DNA of 64,000 nt from positions 3,602,121 to 3,666,120 of the forward strand of contig NZ_LT985747.1 of NCBI RefSeq assembly GCF_900289175.1. The letters run 5' to 3'. This document shows, one piece after another, positions 1-7,658 of the stretch. Numbering within the stretch: the stretch's first letter is position 1; every line of letters starts with the position of its first letter. Origin of the DNA: Paenibacillus faecalis. GTDB lineage: Bacteria; Bacillota; Bacilli; Paenibacillales; Paenibacillaceae. The position numbers and the translations under genes were made by a program. Below the pieces are notes generated by a model, which had not been told where the DNA came from, did no database searches, and saw only the letters and a program-made list of their open reading frames with translations.

Positions 1-90
1 TTTTATCGGGATGGTCTTATTGGTCAAACCCTCGATCCCTCCACCCGCATAGCGGGTGGTTTTATGTTTCGCACGCTATCGCGTGCTCAA
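1..90 (+). mobile_element. Possible right end of an IS200/IS605-type element
   Basis: Two short hairpins follow each other: CCACCCGC/GCGGGTGG (41-59, loop of 3, then TTTTAT) and GCACGC/GCGTGC (71-86, loop TATC), the latter directly followed by TCAA. IS200/IS605 elements end in subterminal hairpins and are often cleaved next to TCAA-like tetranucleotides, so this may be the right end of such an element whose transposase or TnpB gene lies before the window. It could equally be an ordinary terminator pair. No coding sequence is visible here. Confidence 0.3.
41..65 (+). terminator. Hairpin terminator reading rightward
   Basis: An 8-bp perfect GC-rich stem (CCACCCGC with GCGGGTGG, loop ATA) is followed by TTTTATGTTT. 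It would end a transcript entering from before the window. Confidence 0.6.
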
Positions 91-111
91 CTGACTAAAG
101 TCGTAATAAGC

Positions 112-145
112 AAAAGGCTAGCCAATATTGTGGCTAGCCTTTTTT
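112..145 (-). terminator. Bidirectional intrinsic terminator after the cell wall hydrolase
   Basis: AAAA, then GGCTAGCCA (116-124), a 6-nt loop, TGGCTAGCC (131-139) and six T residues. The perfect 9-bp stem flanked by A and T runs can work on both strands. It lies just past the stop codon of the minus-strand hydrolase at 158. Confidence 0.85.
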
Positions 146-157
146 GGATGAAATTAA

Positions 158-649
158 TTACATGACATAGTCAAAAAACATGTGAGCTCCGATAGCGATT
201 TTAGAGCTGACTACGACTGTTCTTCCGGTAGGGAAATCATAGTAGAGTTTACCGTTTTGAGTGTAGCTCCGCTGGTTAAATCGTGTGATAGTATTATAAA
301 AACATTTAGAGCCGATAGGGTTTTTAAAGCTGCTTAGGTTTGAAGCTACATTTACACAGTTTTTCCAAGCAGCACTGTTTCTATCAGGTCTAAGAACGTC
401 ATCCAAGTTTGGATCATTATTGTTAAAACAACTGAATGCTTGTGGCTCAAGAACTACTGCTTCAATCGTGTTGAGAGATTTAAACTCATAATATGTTTTG
501 TTGTTTTTTCGGTTCATTATGACATAGGCCACAGCTACACGAGATACGGAATCATTCCGAGTTTCACCGTAAAGAGTTCTTGCCAATAGATCGACGCTGT
601 CACGTCCGTAAAGCTGAGATTTGGATGTTAATGGAGCACCAATTGCCAT
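158..649 (-). CDS. SleB-type cell wall hydrolase (Hydrolase_2 family)
   Basis: The 163-residue protein is essentially one SleB-like catalytic domain. The segment LLARTLYGET (residues 21-30) matches the family motif in which the Glu of YGE (residue 29) is the likely catalytic acid, and the AVAYVIMNRK stretch that follows is also typical. The family cleaves peptidoglycan and includes spore-cortex and phage lytic enzymes. There is no spore signal peptide and no binding domain, so this is a minimal form like those in phages and domesticated phage operons. A clear AGGAGG site lies 9 nt before the ATG. It is the last gene of a minus-strand group with RsoA-like and YvrJ genes, which suggests control by a sigma-O-like system, now broken. 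Confidence 0.8.
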   Translation of the reverse strand: MAIGAPLTSKSQLYGRDSVDLLARTLYGETRNDSVSRVAVAYVIMNRKNNKTYYEFKSLNTIEAVVLEPQAFSCFNNNDPNLDDVLRPDRNSAAWKNCVNVASNLSSFKNPIGSKCFYNTITRFNQRSYTQNGKLYYDFPTGRTVVVSSKIAIGAHMFFDYVM

Positions 650-739
650 AGTTATTACCTCCTAAAATTGTTAATCGCCTTTGTGGCGTCTCACTATATA
701 AAGAGGAACGAGCCTTTGATTTTACAACCAAACCTAAAA

Positions 740-815
740 TTAATTTAGAAGTTCATTAATATCAAAGCGTTGTATAACCTATATCATCTTCACATATAGA
801 AATGAATCTCAATTT
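740..815 (-). pseudogene. Decayed second copy of the RsoA-like gene (3' end only)
   Basis: Read on the minus strand, this stretch encodes LYVKMI, a stop, then VIQRFDINELLN and a stop. It aligns residue for residue with the C-terminus of the neighbouring intact gene (LYVKMIEVIQNFDIGEFK at 836-890). An in-frame stop replaces a Glu codon and no 5' part is recognisable. It is best read as the remnant of a tandem duplication. Confidence 0.7.
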
Positions 816-835
816 TTACAGCCACTTTTGGAATT

Positions 836-1030
836 TTATTTGAATTCACCGATATCAAAATTTTGTATAACTTCAATCATTTTTACATATAGCTCTTGTT
901 TTAAGTCTTCTCGATAATCAGGAGGTACTTGTAACAAGGAAGCTTTTATTTTTGGCGTGAAACATTCCAAAATATTTAATGTCGCCTCCTGATCGTGGTG
1001 CTGCTGCGCGCGTACTAACAATTCAGCCAT
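836..1030 (-). CDS. RsoA-like co-sigma / HTH_16-type protein
   Basis: This 64-residue protein starts at the ATG at 1030, chosen because an AGAGGTGA site sits 7 nt upstream; the reading frame is open further upstream but would overlap yvrJ. The sequence (LLVRAQQHHDQEATLNILECFTPKI, written here in outline) resembles sigma region 2-like small proteins such as RsoA of Bacillus subtilis and the helix-turn-helix ORFs of Tn916-type elements. RsoA works with SigO as a two-part sigma factor. It follows the YvrJ gene by 7 nt, the same grouping seen in the B. subtilis sigO-rsoA-yvrJ locus, and precedes the cell wall hydrolase. Its partner sigma gene upstream is broken. Confidence 0.65.
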   Translation of the reverse strand: MAELLVRAQQHHDQEATLNILECFTPKIKASLLQVPPDYREDLKQELYVKMIEVIQNFDIGEFK

Positions 1031-1037
1031 TATAGAA

Positions 1038-1196
1038 TCACCTCTTCTTATTGTTATTGTGTATTTCATTCTTCAGTGCATTAATCGCTTCGCTTAAATC
1101 AGATATTCTTTTTTCGAAGCGAATAAGTAAATACGAGGTAATTGCAATAGGAAAGCCTAAATTAGCAATTAAAGCAGGAAAACCGACCTCATTCAT
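1038..1196 (-). CDS. yvrJ: YvrJ family small membrane protein
   Basis: The 52-residue protein begins MNEVGFPALIANLGFPIAIT and continues with a hydrophobic segment (about residues 5-26) and a charged amphipathic tail (RFEKRISDLSEAINALKNE). This is the pattern of the YvrJ family (Pfam YvrJ), tiny one-helix proteins whose genes accompany SigO/RsoA-type regulators and phage operons. The ATG has a GAGGGTGA site upstream. It sits between the broken sigma gene (7 nt away) and the RsoA-like gene. The molecular role is unknown; a holin-like role is sometimes suggested because of its size and membrane helix. Confidence 0.75.
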   Translation of the reverse strand: MNEVGFPALIANLGFPIAITSYLLIRFEKRISDLSEAINALKNEIHNNNKKR

Positions 1197-1202
1197 TTAT
1201 CT

Positions 1203-1594
1203 TCACCCTCTCAATGTCCGGCGCAATTGTGATAGTGCTTTTAGGCGAGGTTTCGAAATGTTCTGTTGGGAAGCACCTAATTTCTGGGCTATTTCTTTAT
1301 TGGTTAATTTTTATATATAAGTAAATAATAGTATCTGTTGTTGCTGCGCTGGGGGGGATTCATAAGCGTTATAAAGTTGAATAGTCTGTAATTATGATCC
1401 TTTAAATTTGGTGGTATAGATTCTGAATCATAACATGCATAAAATATTGATTCTAGATTTTCATCGTTGTCTAGAGTCAGTGGGAATATGTTGTCCTTTA
1501 TTCGTCTTTTTTTGTCGTAATTAATAGAGTTGTAGTAAATTAGATTGGCCGTATACGTGATAAAACGACGATTTAACCTATTATCTTTTTTCAA
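1203..1594 (-). pseudogene. Broken SigO/phage-type sigma factor
   Basis: The 5' part (TTG start at 1594, RBS AAGGGGGGA) encodes a region-2-like segment including RRFITYTANLIYYNSINYDK. After a run of seven G on the plus strand (1351-1357) the frame is lost. One extra base there would restore NPPPAQQQQILLFTYI, followed by an in-frame TAA (1311-1313) and then KLTNKEIAQKLGASQQNISK, a textbook sigma region 4 helix-turn-helix. Two lesions (homopolymer frameshift and nonsense codon) are therefore needed to explain the sequence. The size (about 130 residues when repaired) fits the short sigma factors of Tn916-like elements and phages. Confidence 0.8.
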
Positions 1595-1927
1595 TATAAG
1601 TCCCCCCTTACTCGATTAAAGAAATTACTCCTACCTAATAAAGAGATATATAGTTCAAATTTAACAACCATTCTCAAAAAAACAGAATATATGTTCATGT
1701 TTTTTAGCGCTGAGAAGATTTTAATCAATGAAATGGGACTAATAGTTTATTTCAGGCACATTTTCCTGGAGAAAAGTCAGGGAGGGAGATTACTTAGGAA
1801 ACTCAGGTGCCGAGTTAACGAAGTACATATAACGCAAAAACCAGCTAATGTTTGTCAAACATTTTAATCTTGGAGACGGTATGCATATGATAGAGGAAAG
1901 ATTTACAATAACCAGGACACATTGAAG
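1595..1927. other. Intergenic region, no gene recognised
   Basis: AT-rich stretch of about 330 bases between the broken sigma gene and a small plus-strand ORF. No credible reading frame was found; it should hold the promoters of both divergent units, but no strong -35/-10 pair stands out. Confidence 0.5.
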
Positions 1928-2131
1928 ATGTTAAAAGTAGACTACGGTTATTGTAAGGAAAAGAAAGAAATCTTCCCCTCCTCGTGTGTCGAAGACTGTA
2001 GGGTGTGCAGCAACTATATTTTTAAACCTGATATTGATAACTACGAACAAGGAATTGAATGGCTGCAGGACTATTCCAGTGTCCTTAATCAGCGGATAAA
2101 TGAAGTACACCTAGTAATGAAGGAACAGTAA
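1928..2131 (+). CDS. Small cysteine-containing hypothetical protein
   Basis: A 67-residue reading frame (a TTG two codons earlier could also start it). It contains CKEKKEIFPSSC and DCRVC in its first 30 residues, four cysteines that could bind a metal, followed by an amphipathic C-terminal half (YEQGIEWLQDYSSVLNQRIN). I do not recognise the family. The RBS is weak, but a good terminator follows directly, which supports a real short gene. Confidence 0.45.
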   Translation: MLKVDYGYCKEKKEIFPSSCVEDCRVCSNYIFKPDIDNYEQGIEWLQDYSSVLNQRINEVHLVMKEQ

Positions 2132-2170
2132 TATATTCAAAAAGGACCGTTAGGTCCTCAGATTGTCGAA

Positions 2171-2210
2171 AAACCCAGTGTCTTGTGCCAAGACGTCTGG
2201 GTTTCTCTTA
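2171..2210 (+). terminator. Intrinsic terminator
   Basis: AAACCCAG (2171-2178) pairs with CTGGGTTT (2197-2204), with an inner TCTTG/CAAGA stem, followed by TTTCTCTTATTT. It follows the small plus-strand gene. Confidence 0.7.
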
Positions 2211-2296
2211 TTTGGGACTGATCAGTATTTCCCATTATTTATTTTTAATTTTGCTTTAGACATTCATAATGTCGAGGAAGCCGTCTTTTTTGTCTG

Positions 2297-2995
2297 TTAT
2301 CGAATCTCGATGGCTCTAATATGATGATTTAATTGATTTACTGTAAGAATAACTCTTTTGGCGTAACGACAAATGTATGCCAGAAATGAAGAATTGATAA
2401 GGTCATCATTAATTGACCAACCTTCAGGTGACAAAATGATATTCCCATATCTTTCAATACTTGTATTGAGGAAAAAGTTCCACAGAGTTTCATCTGCTAA
2501 GGTTTTTGAGGGAGTTAGTCTTTGGAACGATTCTATTGAAACTTCATAGTGAACCGCCTCTATTTGACTAAAAGGAGTAACAGAAAAATTTTTATCAAGG
2601 TAAAAATCACGAATAATTGGATTGATTGAGTTTTTGTCCATAGTATAATTCAACATTAAAATTTCTCTAAGTTCTTCTTTAAAATCACTTAGTCTTATGT
2701 TTTTCAGTATGTTATTTTCATGGATAGTCTTTACTGTTTCAAAAAACCCAGCTACATTTTCAATGATAAACTTAAAAACATCTTGAGACTCAATAGATAT
2801 TTGAAAAAACATTCCTTCACTTGGTTTTAAAAATGGTGTAGTAATCCACTGAACTACTGTATTATCTTTAAAGCTCGTGATGCAAGGTGTAAAATTGCTT
2901 TTGATGGTATTAAAAGACACATCAGCGATATTAGCATCATTTATTCTTTTAATAGGTTCATCTAAATCCTCAATTTTGTAAAACCAAGTGTTCAT
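2297..2995 (-). CDS. Hypothetical protein, 232 residues
   Basis: A full-length frame with a GGAGGG-type site before the ATG (AATTCATGAACACT context). There is no signal peptide, transmembrane segment or motif I recognise; it is acidic to neutral, soluble and has regular alternation compatible with an alpha/beta fold. Its base composition is AT-rich like the other orphan genes in the toxin region. An immunity or phage-accessory role is conceivable from the company it keeps, but nothing in the sequence proves it. Confidence 0.55.
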   Translation of the reverse strand: MNTWFYKIEDLDEPIKRINDANIADVSFNTIKSNFTPCITSFKDNTVVQWITTPFLKPSEGMFFQISIESQDVFKFIIENVAGFFETVKTIHENNILKNIRLSDFKEELREILMLNYTMDKNSINPIIRDFYLDKNFSVTPFSQIEAVHYEVSIESFQRLTPSKTLADETLWNFFLNTSIERYGNIILSPEGWSINDDLINSSFLAYICRYAKRVILTVNQLNHHIRAIEIR

Positions 2996-3020
2996 GAATT
3001 TCCCTCCTGAATAAATATAG

Positions 3021-3050
3021 AAAACTGTCCAAGCTTAATTGGACAGTTTT
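3021..3050 (-). terminator. Intrinsic terminator between the pseudogene and the 232-residue gene
   Basis: AAAACTGTCC and GGACAGTTTT form a perfect 10-bp inverted repeat with a 10-nt loop. On the minus strand it would end the decayed gene at 3088-3395 upstream of the 2297-2995 gene. Confidence 0.7.
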
Positions 3051-3087
3051 CTATATTATAACAATTTTAAGACAGACACTATCACTA

Positions 3088-3395
3088 TTAGTTTACGTAT
3101 ATGTCATCTGGAACAACTGAATCAACGTTGTAAACAGCCCTTCTTCCTTTAACAGCGCCATATTTCTCTACAGAAAAATACCCTGACCTGGATTGAAGCT
3201 AATTTGGCCATCAAGTGTTTTATAGTTTTCCATAGCCTGACCAGCATCTAAAAACGAGCTAGCCGGCAAAATAGCTATTTCACCAAAACGATCTTTAATA
3301 ATCAACAGCCTTCTCTATACGGAGCATCTTGTCACGATCCACAAAAAAAGGACGTTCATCTATATAGGTAATTTCTATATACAAATTACAACCGG
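3088..3395 (-). pseudogene. Multiply frameshifted gene of unknown family
   Basis: Successive minus-strand frames encode recognisable protein blocks in colinear order: IDERPFFVDRDKMLRIEKAV, then IKDRFGEIAILPASSFLDAG with NYKTLDGQISFNPGQGIF, then VEKYGAVKGRRAVYNVDSVV ending DDIYVN and a stop at 3088. Switching frames at an A8/T8 run near 3345, near 3300 and near 3180 is needed to join them. The blocks look like one former domain of about 100 residues. I do not recognise its family. Confidence 0.55.
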
Positions 3396-3470
3396 TAGAA
3401 ATAATTTTTTAAAAAGTCGGTGAACCCTATGGAATTTTAATAGTAAATAGTGGTATAGTATTCAATAACG

Positions 3471-3484
3471 AGAACAAGTGTTCT
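3471..3484 (+). promoter_or_regulatory. LexA/SOS-box-like palindrome upstream of the DUF4127 gene
   Basis: AGAACAAGTGTTCT is a dyad of the form GAAC-N4-GTTC, matching the core of the Gram-positive LexA box (CGAAC-N4-GTTCG). A TATAGT hexamer lies about 10 nt upstream (3455-3460), so the dyad would sit near the transcription start. It is 82 nt before the ATG of the DUF4127 gene. Confidence 0.35.
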
Positions 3485-3565
3485 GTTTTAGTTGTGATGA
3501 GTCTGCTGGATTAGATCAATACAAGAGGTTGCCCCAAACAAAGAAATAAAAGGAGTTGGTTATTT

Positions 3566-5272
3566 ATGAAAAAAGTGCTGTATGTGCCATTGGATGATCG
3601 TCCTGTGAATCTCGATGATGTTATTGTTCAGGGAAAATCGGCTGGAATTGAGGTAATCACCCCTTGCACTCGCGATATTACAAACCGCCTGGATTCTCAA
3701 AAAACGGCATCAGGCTCTATTTTGGAGAGTACTTTTGCACCTACCTTCGGAAACATGCCGAACATTCGTCAATTTATTCTCGATCACGCCAACCATGTTG
3801 ACGGCTTCATTATTTCAGCAGACATGCTTGCTTATGGCGGATTAATCGGAAGCAGGCGGCTGCGAAGCAGCGAGAGCGGGAACTACCCCGACTATGATGC
3901 TTCCACAACGGATCTGCTTGACGTCATTCGTATCGTTAAACAAGCCTATCCAAGCAAACCGGTATATGTTCTGGATACGATTATGCGGCTGGCTACAACG
4001 ACGTATGTCGAGGGTGTGTTCCAGAACGCTTATGATGAATCCCGCGCTTTCATGATGCAGCCGCGTAAAGAAGTGTTTAGTTTCCATGAAATTTTGAACG
4101 GCTATGATACGAAACCGGACGGCTCCCTATACGAAGACACAACCACCTTCAACAAAGAACATTATTACGAGGCTCGCCGTCATAAATTCAAAACCAATTA
4201 CTATATTCTGGATCAACTTCTACGGTTAGGGTATATTGATTTTCTTGCGATCGGTGTGGATGATTCCTCGACACAAGGCGTTCAAGCTAACGAAATCACC
4301 TTCATAGAGGGCTATATTACAGCTTGTCTTGGGGGAACAGACGGTCAAAATCCCGAGCGTGCCATTATCCTTCCCGATGCAGACGGTCTGGGACATTCAC
4401 TTATGGCCCGTATGGCCAATCACCTATTATGTATAGAAAATAAAACCCGTTATACGGTTCGATATTTCGGTCCTCATGGCTCTACCATCATTAATCCTTA
4501 CGAGTATATGAGTGTGCATGAAAATATCAGTCATCATGTAGATATTGTAGGCGGCAGGCTTGTTAGCGATTGCCCTGACGTGGAGATCATTGCTGTAACA
4601 GACGTAAGCCAAGTCTCCAGTGCGATAGACAAGATCGAATCCAATAGCGAGCATCGCATTCCGACTGTTGTCATTGACTTTGTTGCAAGAGGTGCGGCGA
4701 ATAAAGACGTGACCGAGGCGCTGCTGGACAGCCCGGCCACAGGACTGCTTCTTGGATACAGCGGCTGGAATACAGCCGGCAATAAAATCGGAATTGCGCT
4801 TGGTATGGCCCAAGCCCGGTATGCGTATCTGACGACAGAGACCCACTGCGCGTCCATCGATGCAGCGACAGACGCACACGGTACGCTTTTGTTTAAGCGA
4901 TTTTTGAAGGACTATTACTATAAAACGTTGACCATCGGAGAGATTCGGCAGTATTCGAGAGCCAATACACTATATTCGAACATTCCATACGCTGACGCAA
5001 ATTTTCTGCTCTTCAATTCGGAGAACGATTATCATCATGTGATCGGCATGTTACGAGAGCGGATGCAGGCGCATACAGATACCCTTGCCGCCAGAAATGC
5101 TTTCCGAATCGGACATCCCCACGCCTCTCACAGTATCCGCCAGATCTGCGGGGAAGTATGGTCTTATTCGTCATACATCAGTGCATGTATCCCTTATGAC
5201 AATCCATCCTTCCTCTGGCATCGGGCGTTCGAGATTACCGTAAATCCTGATGTAACATTGTCCTGCTCATAA
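3566..5272 (+). CDS. DUF4127 family protein
   Basis: The 568-residue protein starts MKKVLYVPLDDRPVNLDDV, the hallmark N-terminus of DUF4127 (PF13552), and keeps the IISADMLAYGGLIGSR block near residue 85 and GYSGWNTAGNKIG near residue 400. The family is common in Paenibacillus and Clostridia; its activity is not established. There is no signal peptide, so it is cytosolic. The ATG at 3566 has an AGGAG site 8 nt upstream. Length is in the usual range or slightly longer. It stands alone on the plus strand, with a LexA-like dyad upstream. Confidence 0.85.
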   Translation: MKKVLYVPLDDRPVNLDDVIVQGKSAGIEVITPCTRDITNRLDSQKTASGSILESTFAPTFGNMPNIRQFILDHANHVDGFIISADMLAYGGLIGSRRLRSSESGNYPDYDASTTDLLDVIRIVKQAYPSKPVYVLDTIMRLATTTYVEGVFQNAYDESRAFMMQPRKEVFSFHEILNGYDTKPDGSLYEDTTTFNKEHYYEARRHKFKTNYYILDQLLRLGYIDFLAIGVDDSSTQGVQANEITFIEGYITACLGGTDGQNPERAIILPDADGLGHSLMARMANHLLCIENKTRYTVRYFGPHGSTIINPYEYMSVHENISHHVDIVGGRLVSDCPDVEIIAVTDVSQVSSAIDKIESNSEHRIPTVVIDFVARGAANKDVTEALLDSPATGLLLGYSGWNTAGNKIGIALGMAQARYAYLTTETHCASIDAATDAHGTLLFKRFLKDYYYKTLTIGEIRQYSRANTLYSNIPYADANFLLFNSENDYHHVIGMLRERMQAHTDTLAARNAFRIGHPHASHSIRQICGEVWSYSSYISACIPYDNPSFLWHRAFEITVNPDVTLSCS

Positions 5273-5277
5273 CCGAG

Positions 5278-5405
5278 ATGATGCCAGAAGATCTTGGACC
5301 AACTATCGCAGACTTGGACAGAACGGACTCTACGAATCTCCATTGGGCCTCGGAACGAACGCATTCGGTAAACGGGCAGATCAAAGCATCAATTTCTATC
5401 ACAAC
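5278..5405 (+). other. Possible coding remnant after the DUF4127 gene
   Basis: One plus frame without a start (QNGLYESPLGLGTNAFGKRA as its clearest part) looks protein-like and stops in the terminator hairpin that follows. It may be the 3' end of a deleted gene. Another frame with an ATG at 5278 is also open but looks less natural. Neither is convincing as a live gene. Confidence 0.3.
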
Positions 5406-5441
5406 AAAAAACAACTCTGAATATTTTCAGAGTTGTTTTTT
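5406..5441 (+). terminator. Strong bidirectional terminator
   Basis: AAAAAACAACTCTGAA and TTCAGAGTTGTTTTTT form a perfect 16-bp inverted repeat with a TATT loop. It separates the plus-strand DUF4127 unit from the minus-strand genes that converge on it. Confidence 0.9.
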
Positions 5442-5453
5442 ATGGATATATTT

Positions 5454-5804
5454 TTACTTGAAAATTAAACCATCGTCAATTATCTCACCTTTGAAATTCT
5501 GAAGAATACGATATTCTGCTAAACTTTTTTCTTGAAACAAAACCTTCAATGTAGTTTGAACGTACTCTAATGGTTCATCAAACGAATAATTAATAATAAG
5601 TGAAATTTTCCATTTCTTCAATTCAATTTCTGAAAGATCCACTGTTCCGAATCCCTCATAAAAATCATCTGGTTCATCAAGTTTCCAATATTCCGCAAAA
5701 ATCCAAAAAGCCTTAATAGCTTGTTGGAAACAATCATGTTTAACTTCAAATTCTTTTAACTTTACGGTTTCCACAAAAATTGCACTCTCCCAAATATAAT
5801 GCAT
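5454..5804 (-). CDS. Small hypothetical protein, immunity-like context
   Basis: A 116-residue acidic, cytosolic protein with no motif I recognise (for example FQQAIKAFWIFAEYWKLDEP). It is the most distal of a series of small minus-strand genes downstream of the RHS toxin. Arrays of small unrelated acidic proteins after a toxin gene are typical of immunity gene collections in polymorphic toxin loci. The RBS before the ATG is weak. Immunity function is inferred from position only. Confidence 0.5.
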   Translation of the reverse strand: MHYIWESAIFVETVKLKEFEVKHDCFQQAIKAFWIFAEYWKLDEPDDFYEGFGTVDLSEIELKKWKISLIINYSFDEPLEYVQTTLKVLFQEKSLAEYRILQNFKGEIIDDGLIFK

Positions 5805-5891
5805 CTTTATAAGTTGTCATCAAATAGATCGAATACAAAATTACCACTTTTATCTTTGTATCCATATATCCGATAACCGGTAAATTGTTTG

Positions 5892-6164
5892 TTACTTTAA
5901 TTTCAAGAGTGTAATGTTTACTTCTTGAATCACTTCTCCAATCAAGTCAACAAGCTCTGTTAAAGTACTATCAGGATCTTCAATATATCTTAAAATTTCC
6001 TTATATGGTTTTTTCGAGAAAATGGCTATTTTCCCAATATTTTTAACATAAGGTACACCACGATCATCTAATTCCCACTCTGCTGAGAAATTTTTAACCA
6101 AATATTCGCCTAAAAAATAACTACAATATAAGATTTGCTCATGACTTAAATTTTGACTTAAAAT
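5892..6164 (-). pseudogene. 5'-truncated small gene, immunity-like
   Basis: The frame encodes ILYCSYFLGEYLVKNFSAEW then ELDDRGVPYVKNIGKIAIFS and continues to a stop at 5892. It has no ATG or GTG start; the only start codon in frame is a TTG at 6101, which would cut into the apparent domain. Upstream the frame is closed by a TAA next to the end of the preceding gene. The GEYL...W pattern recalls small DUF-type immunity proteins. It is best seen as having lost its 5' end. Confidence 0.45.
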
Positions 6165-6169
6165 TTTTT

Positions 6170-6622
6170 CTAAAGTACGAGCGATTTATAATCAGTATAA
6201 CTTAGAGAATGATTTTTAATAAAATGAAGTGCTGAGGCCTTTAAATCATCACTTAAATAATTTTCTGGTAAAGATTCTTCGGGTGATGAATTATGTTCAA
6301 ACCAAGCCAATCCCTGGTTCATTATGATACTAAGTATCAATTTCAAAGTTTCACAAAGAGAAGGCTCATCATGATAGAAGAACCATTCCTTTATCAAATT
6401 ACCTTCCAATAAGTACATTGCGGTTGTTTCCGAGTATCCATTATAAAAGCTTGCTCTAATAGCATTCTGATACAAATTACTTTTGTCAATTTCTATATAT
6501 TCTTTTCCTTTTTGAGTATTTCGTGTAAAAAGCCATCGATGTGAAAATCTTTCTTCATAATCAAAACCATTTTCATGCAAATAATCAGCCATAATGTTAT
6601 CTATAAGCTTGCTTATTCTCAT
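6170..6622 (-). CDS. Hypothetical protein, candidate immunity protein
   Basis: A 150-residue cytosolic protein with a clear AAAGGAG site 7 nt before its ATG. It begins MRISKLIDNIMADYLHENGF and has a central stretch with paired aromatic residues (FTRNTQKGKEYIEIDKSNLY), weakly like DUF4304-type proteins. It lies directly downstream of the orphan toxin tip at 6643-7109, the usual place for the cognate immunity gene. Assignment as immunity protein is inferred from the order alone. Confidence 0.5.
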   Translation of the reverse strand: MRISKLIDNIMADYLHENGFDYEERFSHRWLFTRNTQKGKEYIEIDKSNLYQNAIRASFYNGYSETTAMYLLEGNLIKEWFFYHDEPSLCETLKLILSIIMNQGLAWFEHNSSPEESLPENYLSDDLKASALHFIKNHSLSYTDYKSLVL

Positions 6623-6642
6623 ACTTAACTCCTTTATTTTAA

Positions 6643-7109
6643 TTAAATTCGTATAGGTAATCGAGGAAATGGTACAGGTATTATAATTCTATCTTTTCCT
6701 CCCCCTATAGGAGGTAAACCATTTGGCAAAAGAACTCCATTAGGATAATATCGACTCTCAAATAGATCGTTTATAAAATTCCTAATAGTAGAATGCCCTT
6801 TACTTGGTTTTGACGTCGTATTATTTGTAGACCTACGGTTTCTTTCTCCATAGTAATCATACCTGGATCTTCTGGAAAAGTATAAAAAACAATTTCCTTT
6901 TTGGAATTGAATGGACTTGGAATAACAAGCCCATTAGGATTAAAACGCGTACCTTTGCGTGCTCGTCCATCCTTACCTCGGAATCCATTAACATTTATGC
7001 CATTAATGTACGAATTTAATTGTCGTTTTCCTGAAGCGTTATAAGCAGCATTTGTGTGGTATGATATTGGTTTGATTTCATAAACTTCCGCTATGAATAC
7101 ATGATTCAT
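6643..7109 (-). pseudogene. Orphan polymorphic-toxin tip, nuclease-like, frameshifted
   Basis: The 5' frame starts MNHVFIAEVYEIKPISYHTN; EVYEIKP has the E-x-K signature of PD-(D/E)xK-type toxin domains, and it is followed by GKRQLNSYINGIN and PEDPGMIT, familiar from RHS/YD-repeat toxin C-termini. Near 6848 the frame shifts; the other frame continues YGERNRRSTNNTTSKPSKGH and ends PVPFPRLPIRI with a stop at 6643. The tip has no export or RHS module of its own. It begins four bases inside the end of a truncated Rep gene. It resembles a displaced toxin cassette left beside the active RHS gene. Confidence 0.65.
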
Positions 7110-7453
7110 CGAATATGGAAATCAAATGCTAACTCGCATCGGCAGAAATAAACCTCCTGACTGTGGTTATACAAAGCTTCCAGCAAACGATGAAATGTAA
7201 CCAAGTAGTTGGGATGAGTTTCAATTTGCAAAGTGTACTTCAATGATTTCTTTTGCCGCCACGGTTGGTATCTCAAATAAAGATATGCGTCTCCCATAGT
7301 CAAATGCCAATGATATACGTACCCTCTATGAAGTATAGCAGGCTTAACATCAAACCAATCTCGAAACGATAGGACGAGCTGATTGTAGAAGTTCATCGTC
7401 ACTCCGTGATACTCAACAGAAACCTTATCAATGGAAAGTTGTACGTTATTCAT
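7106..7453 (-). pseudogene. Truncated rolling-circle replication initiator (Rep_trans-like)
   Basis: Starting at the ATG at 7453 (GGGGGAAAG site upstream) the protein keeps the N-terminal half of a phage/plasmid replication initiation factor: a beta-rich region with WHLTMGDAYLYLRYQ and finally VYFCRCELAFDFH, equivalent to the family's sRiDlAfD motif. It then stops six residues later where the toxin-tip sequence begins. The C-terminal half with the nicking tyrosine is gone, so it cannot be active. It implies that a mobile rolling-circle element once carried or received the toxin cassette. Confidence 0.55.
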
Positions 7454-7584
7454 GCTTTCCCCCACAAGCAAAACTTTTAACGGATTTGCCGCTTTTATTA
7501 TACGAGGGAGTCGGTGGCTAGCCTTTCACACGTGTCCTTCCCTTTGTTCATTTGAGTTCAGCACTGGGTGGTGCATGTTTCAAC

Positions 7585-7623
7585 TCAAAAAAGAAACCAC
7601 ATGGAGCAAACGCTCACATGTGG
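7585..7623 (-). terminator. Terminator of the RHS toxin operon
   Basis: On the minus strand CCACATG and CATGTGG form a hairpin (7597-7623) followed by TTTCTTTTTTG. It lies about 35 nt past the stop codon of the DUF4279 gene. Confidence 0.75.
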
Positions 7624-7658
7624 CGAAAAATCAGCATTTAACTATTAACTCTACATCA

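Noticed and set aside
1..1594. Intact prophage
   Set aside because: Only a hydrolase and small regulators are present; there are no structural, packaging or integrase genes.
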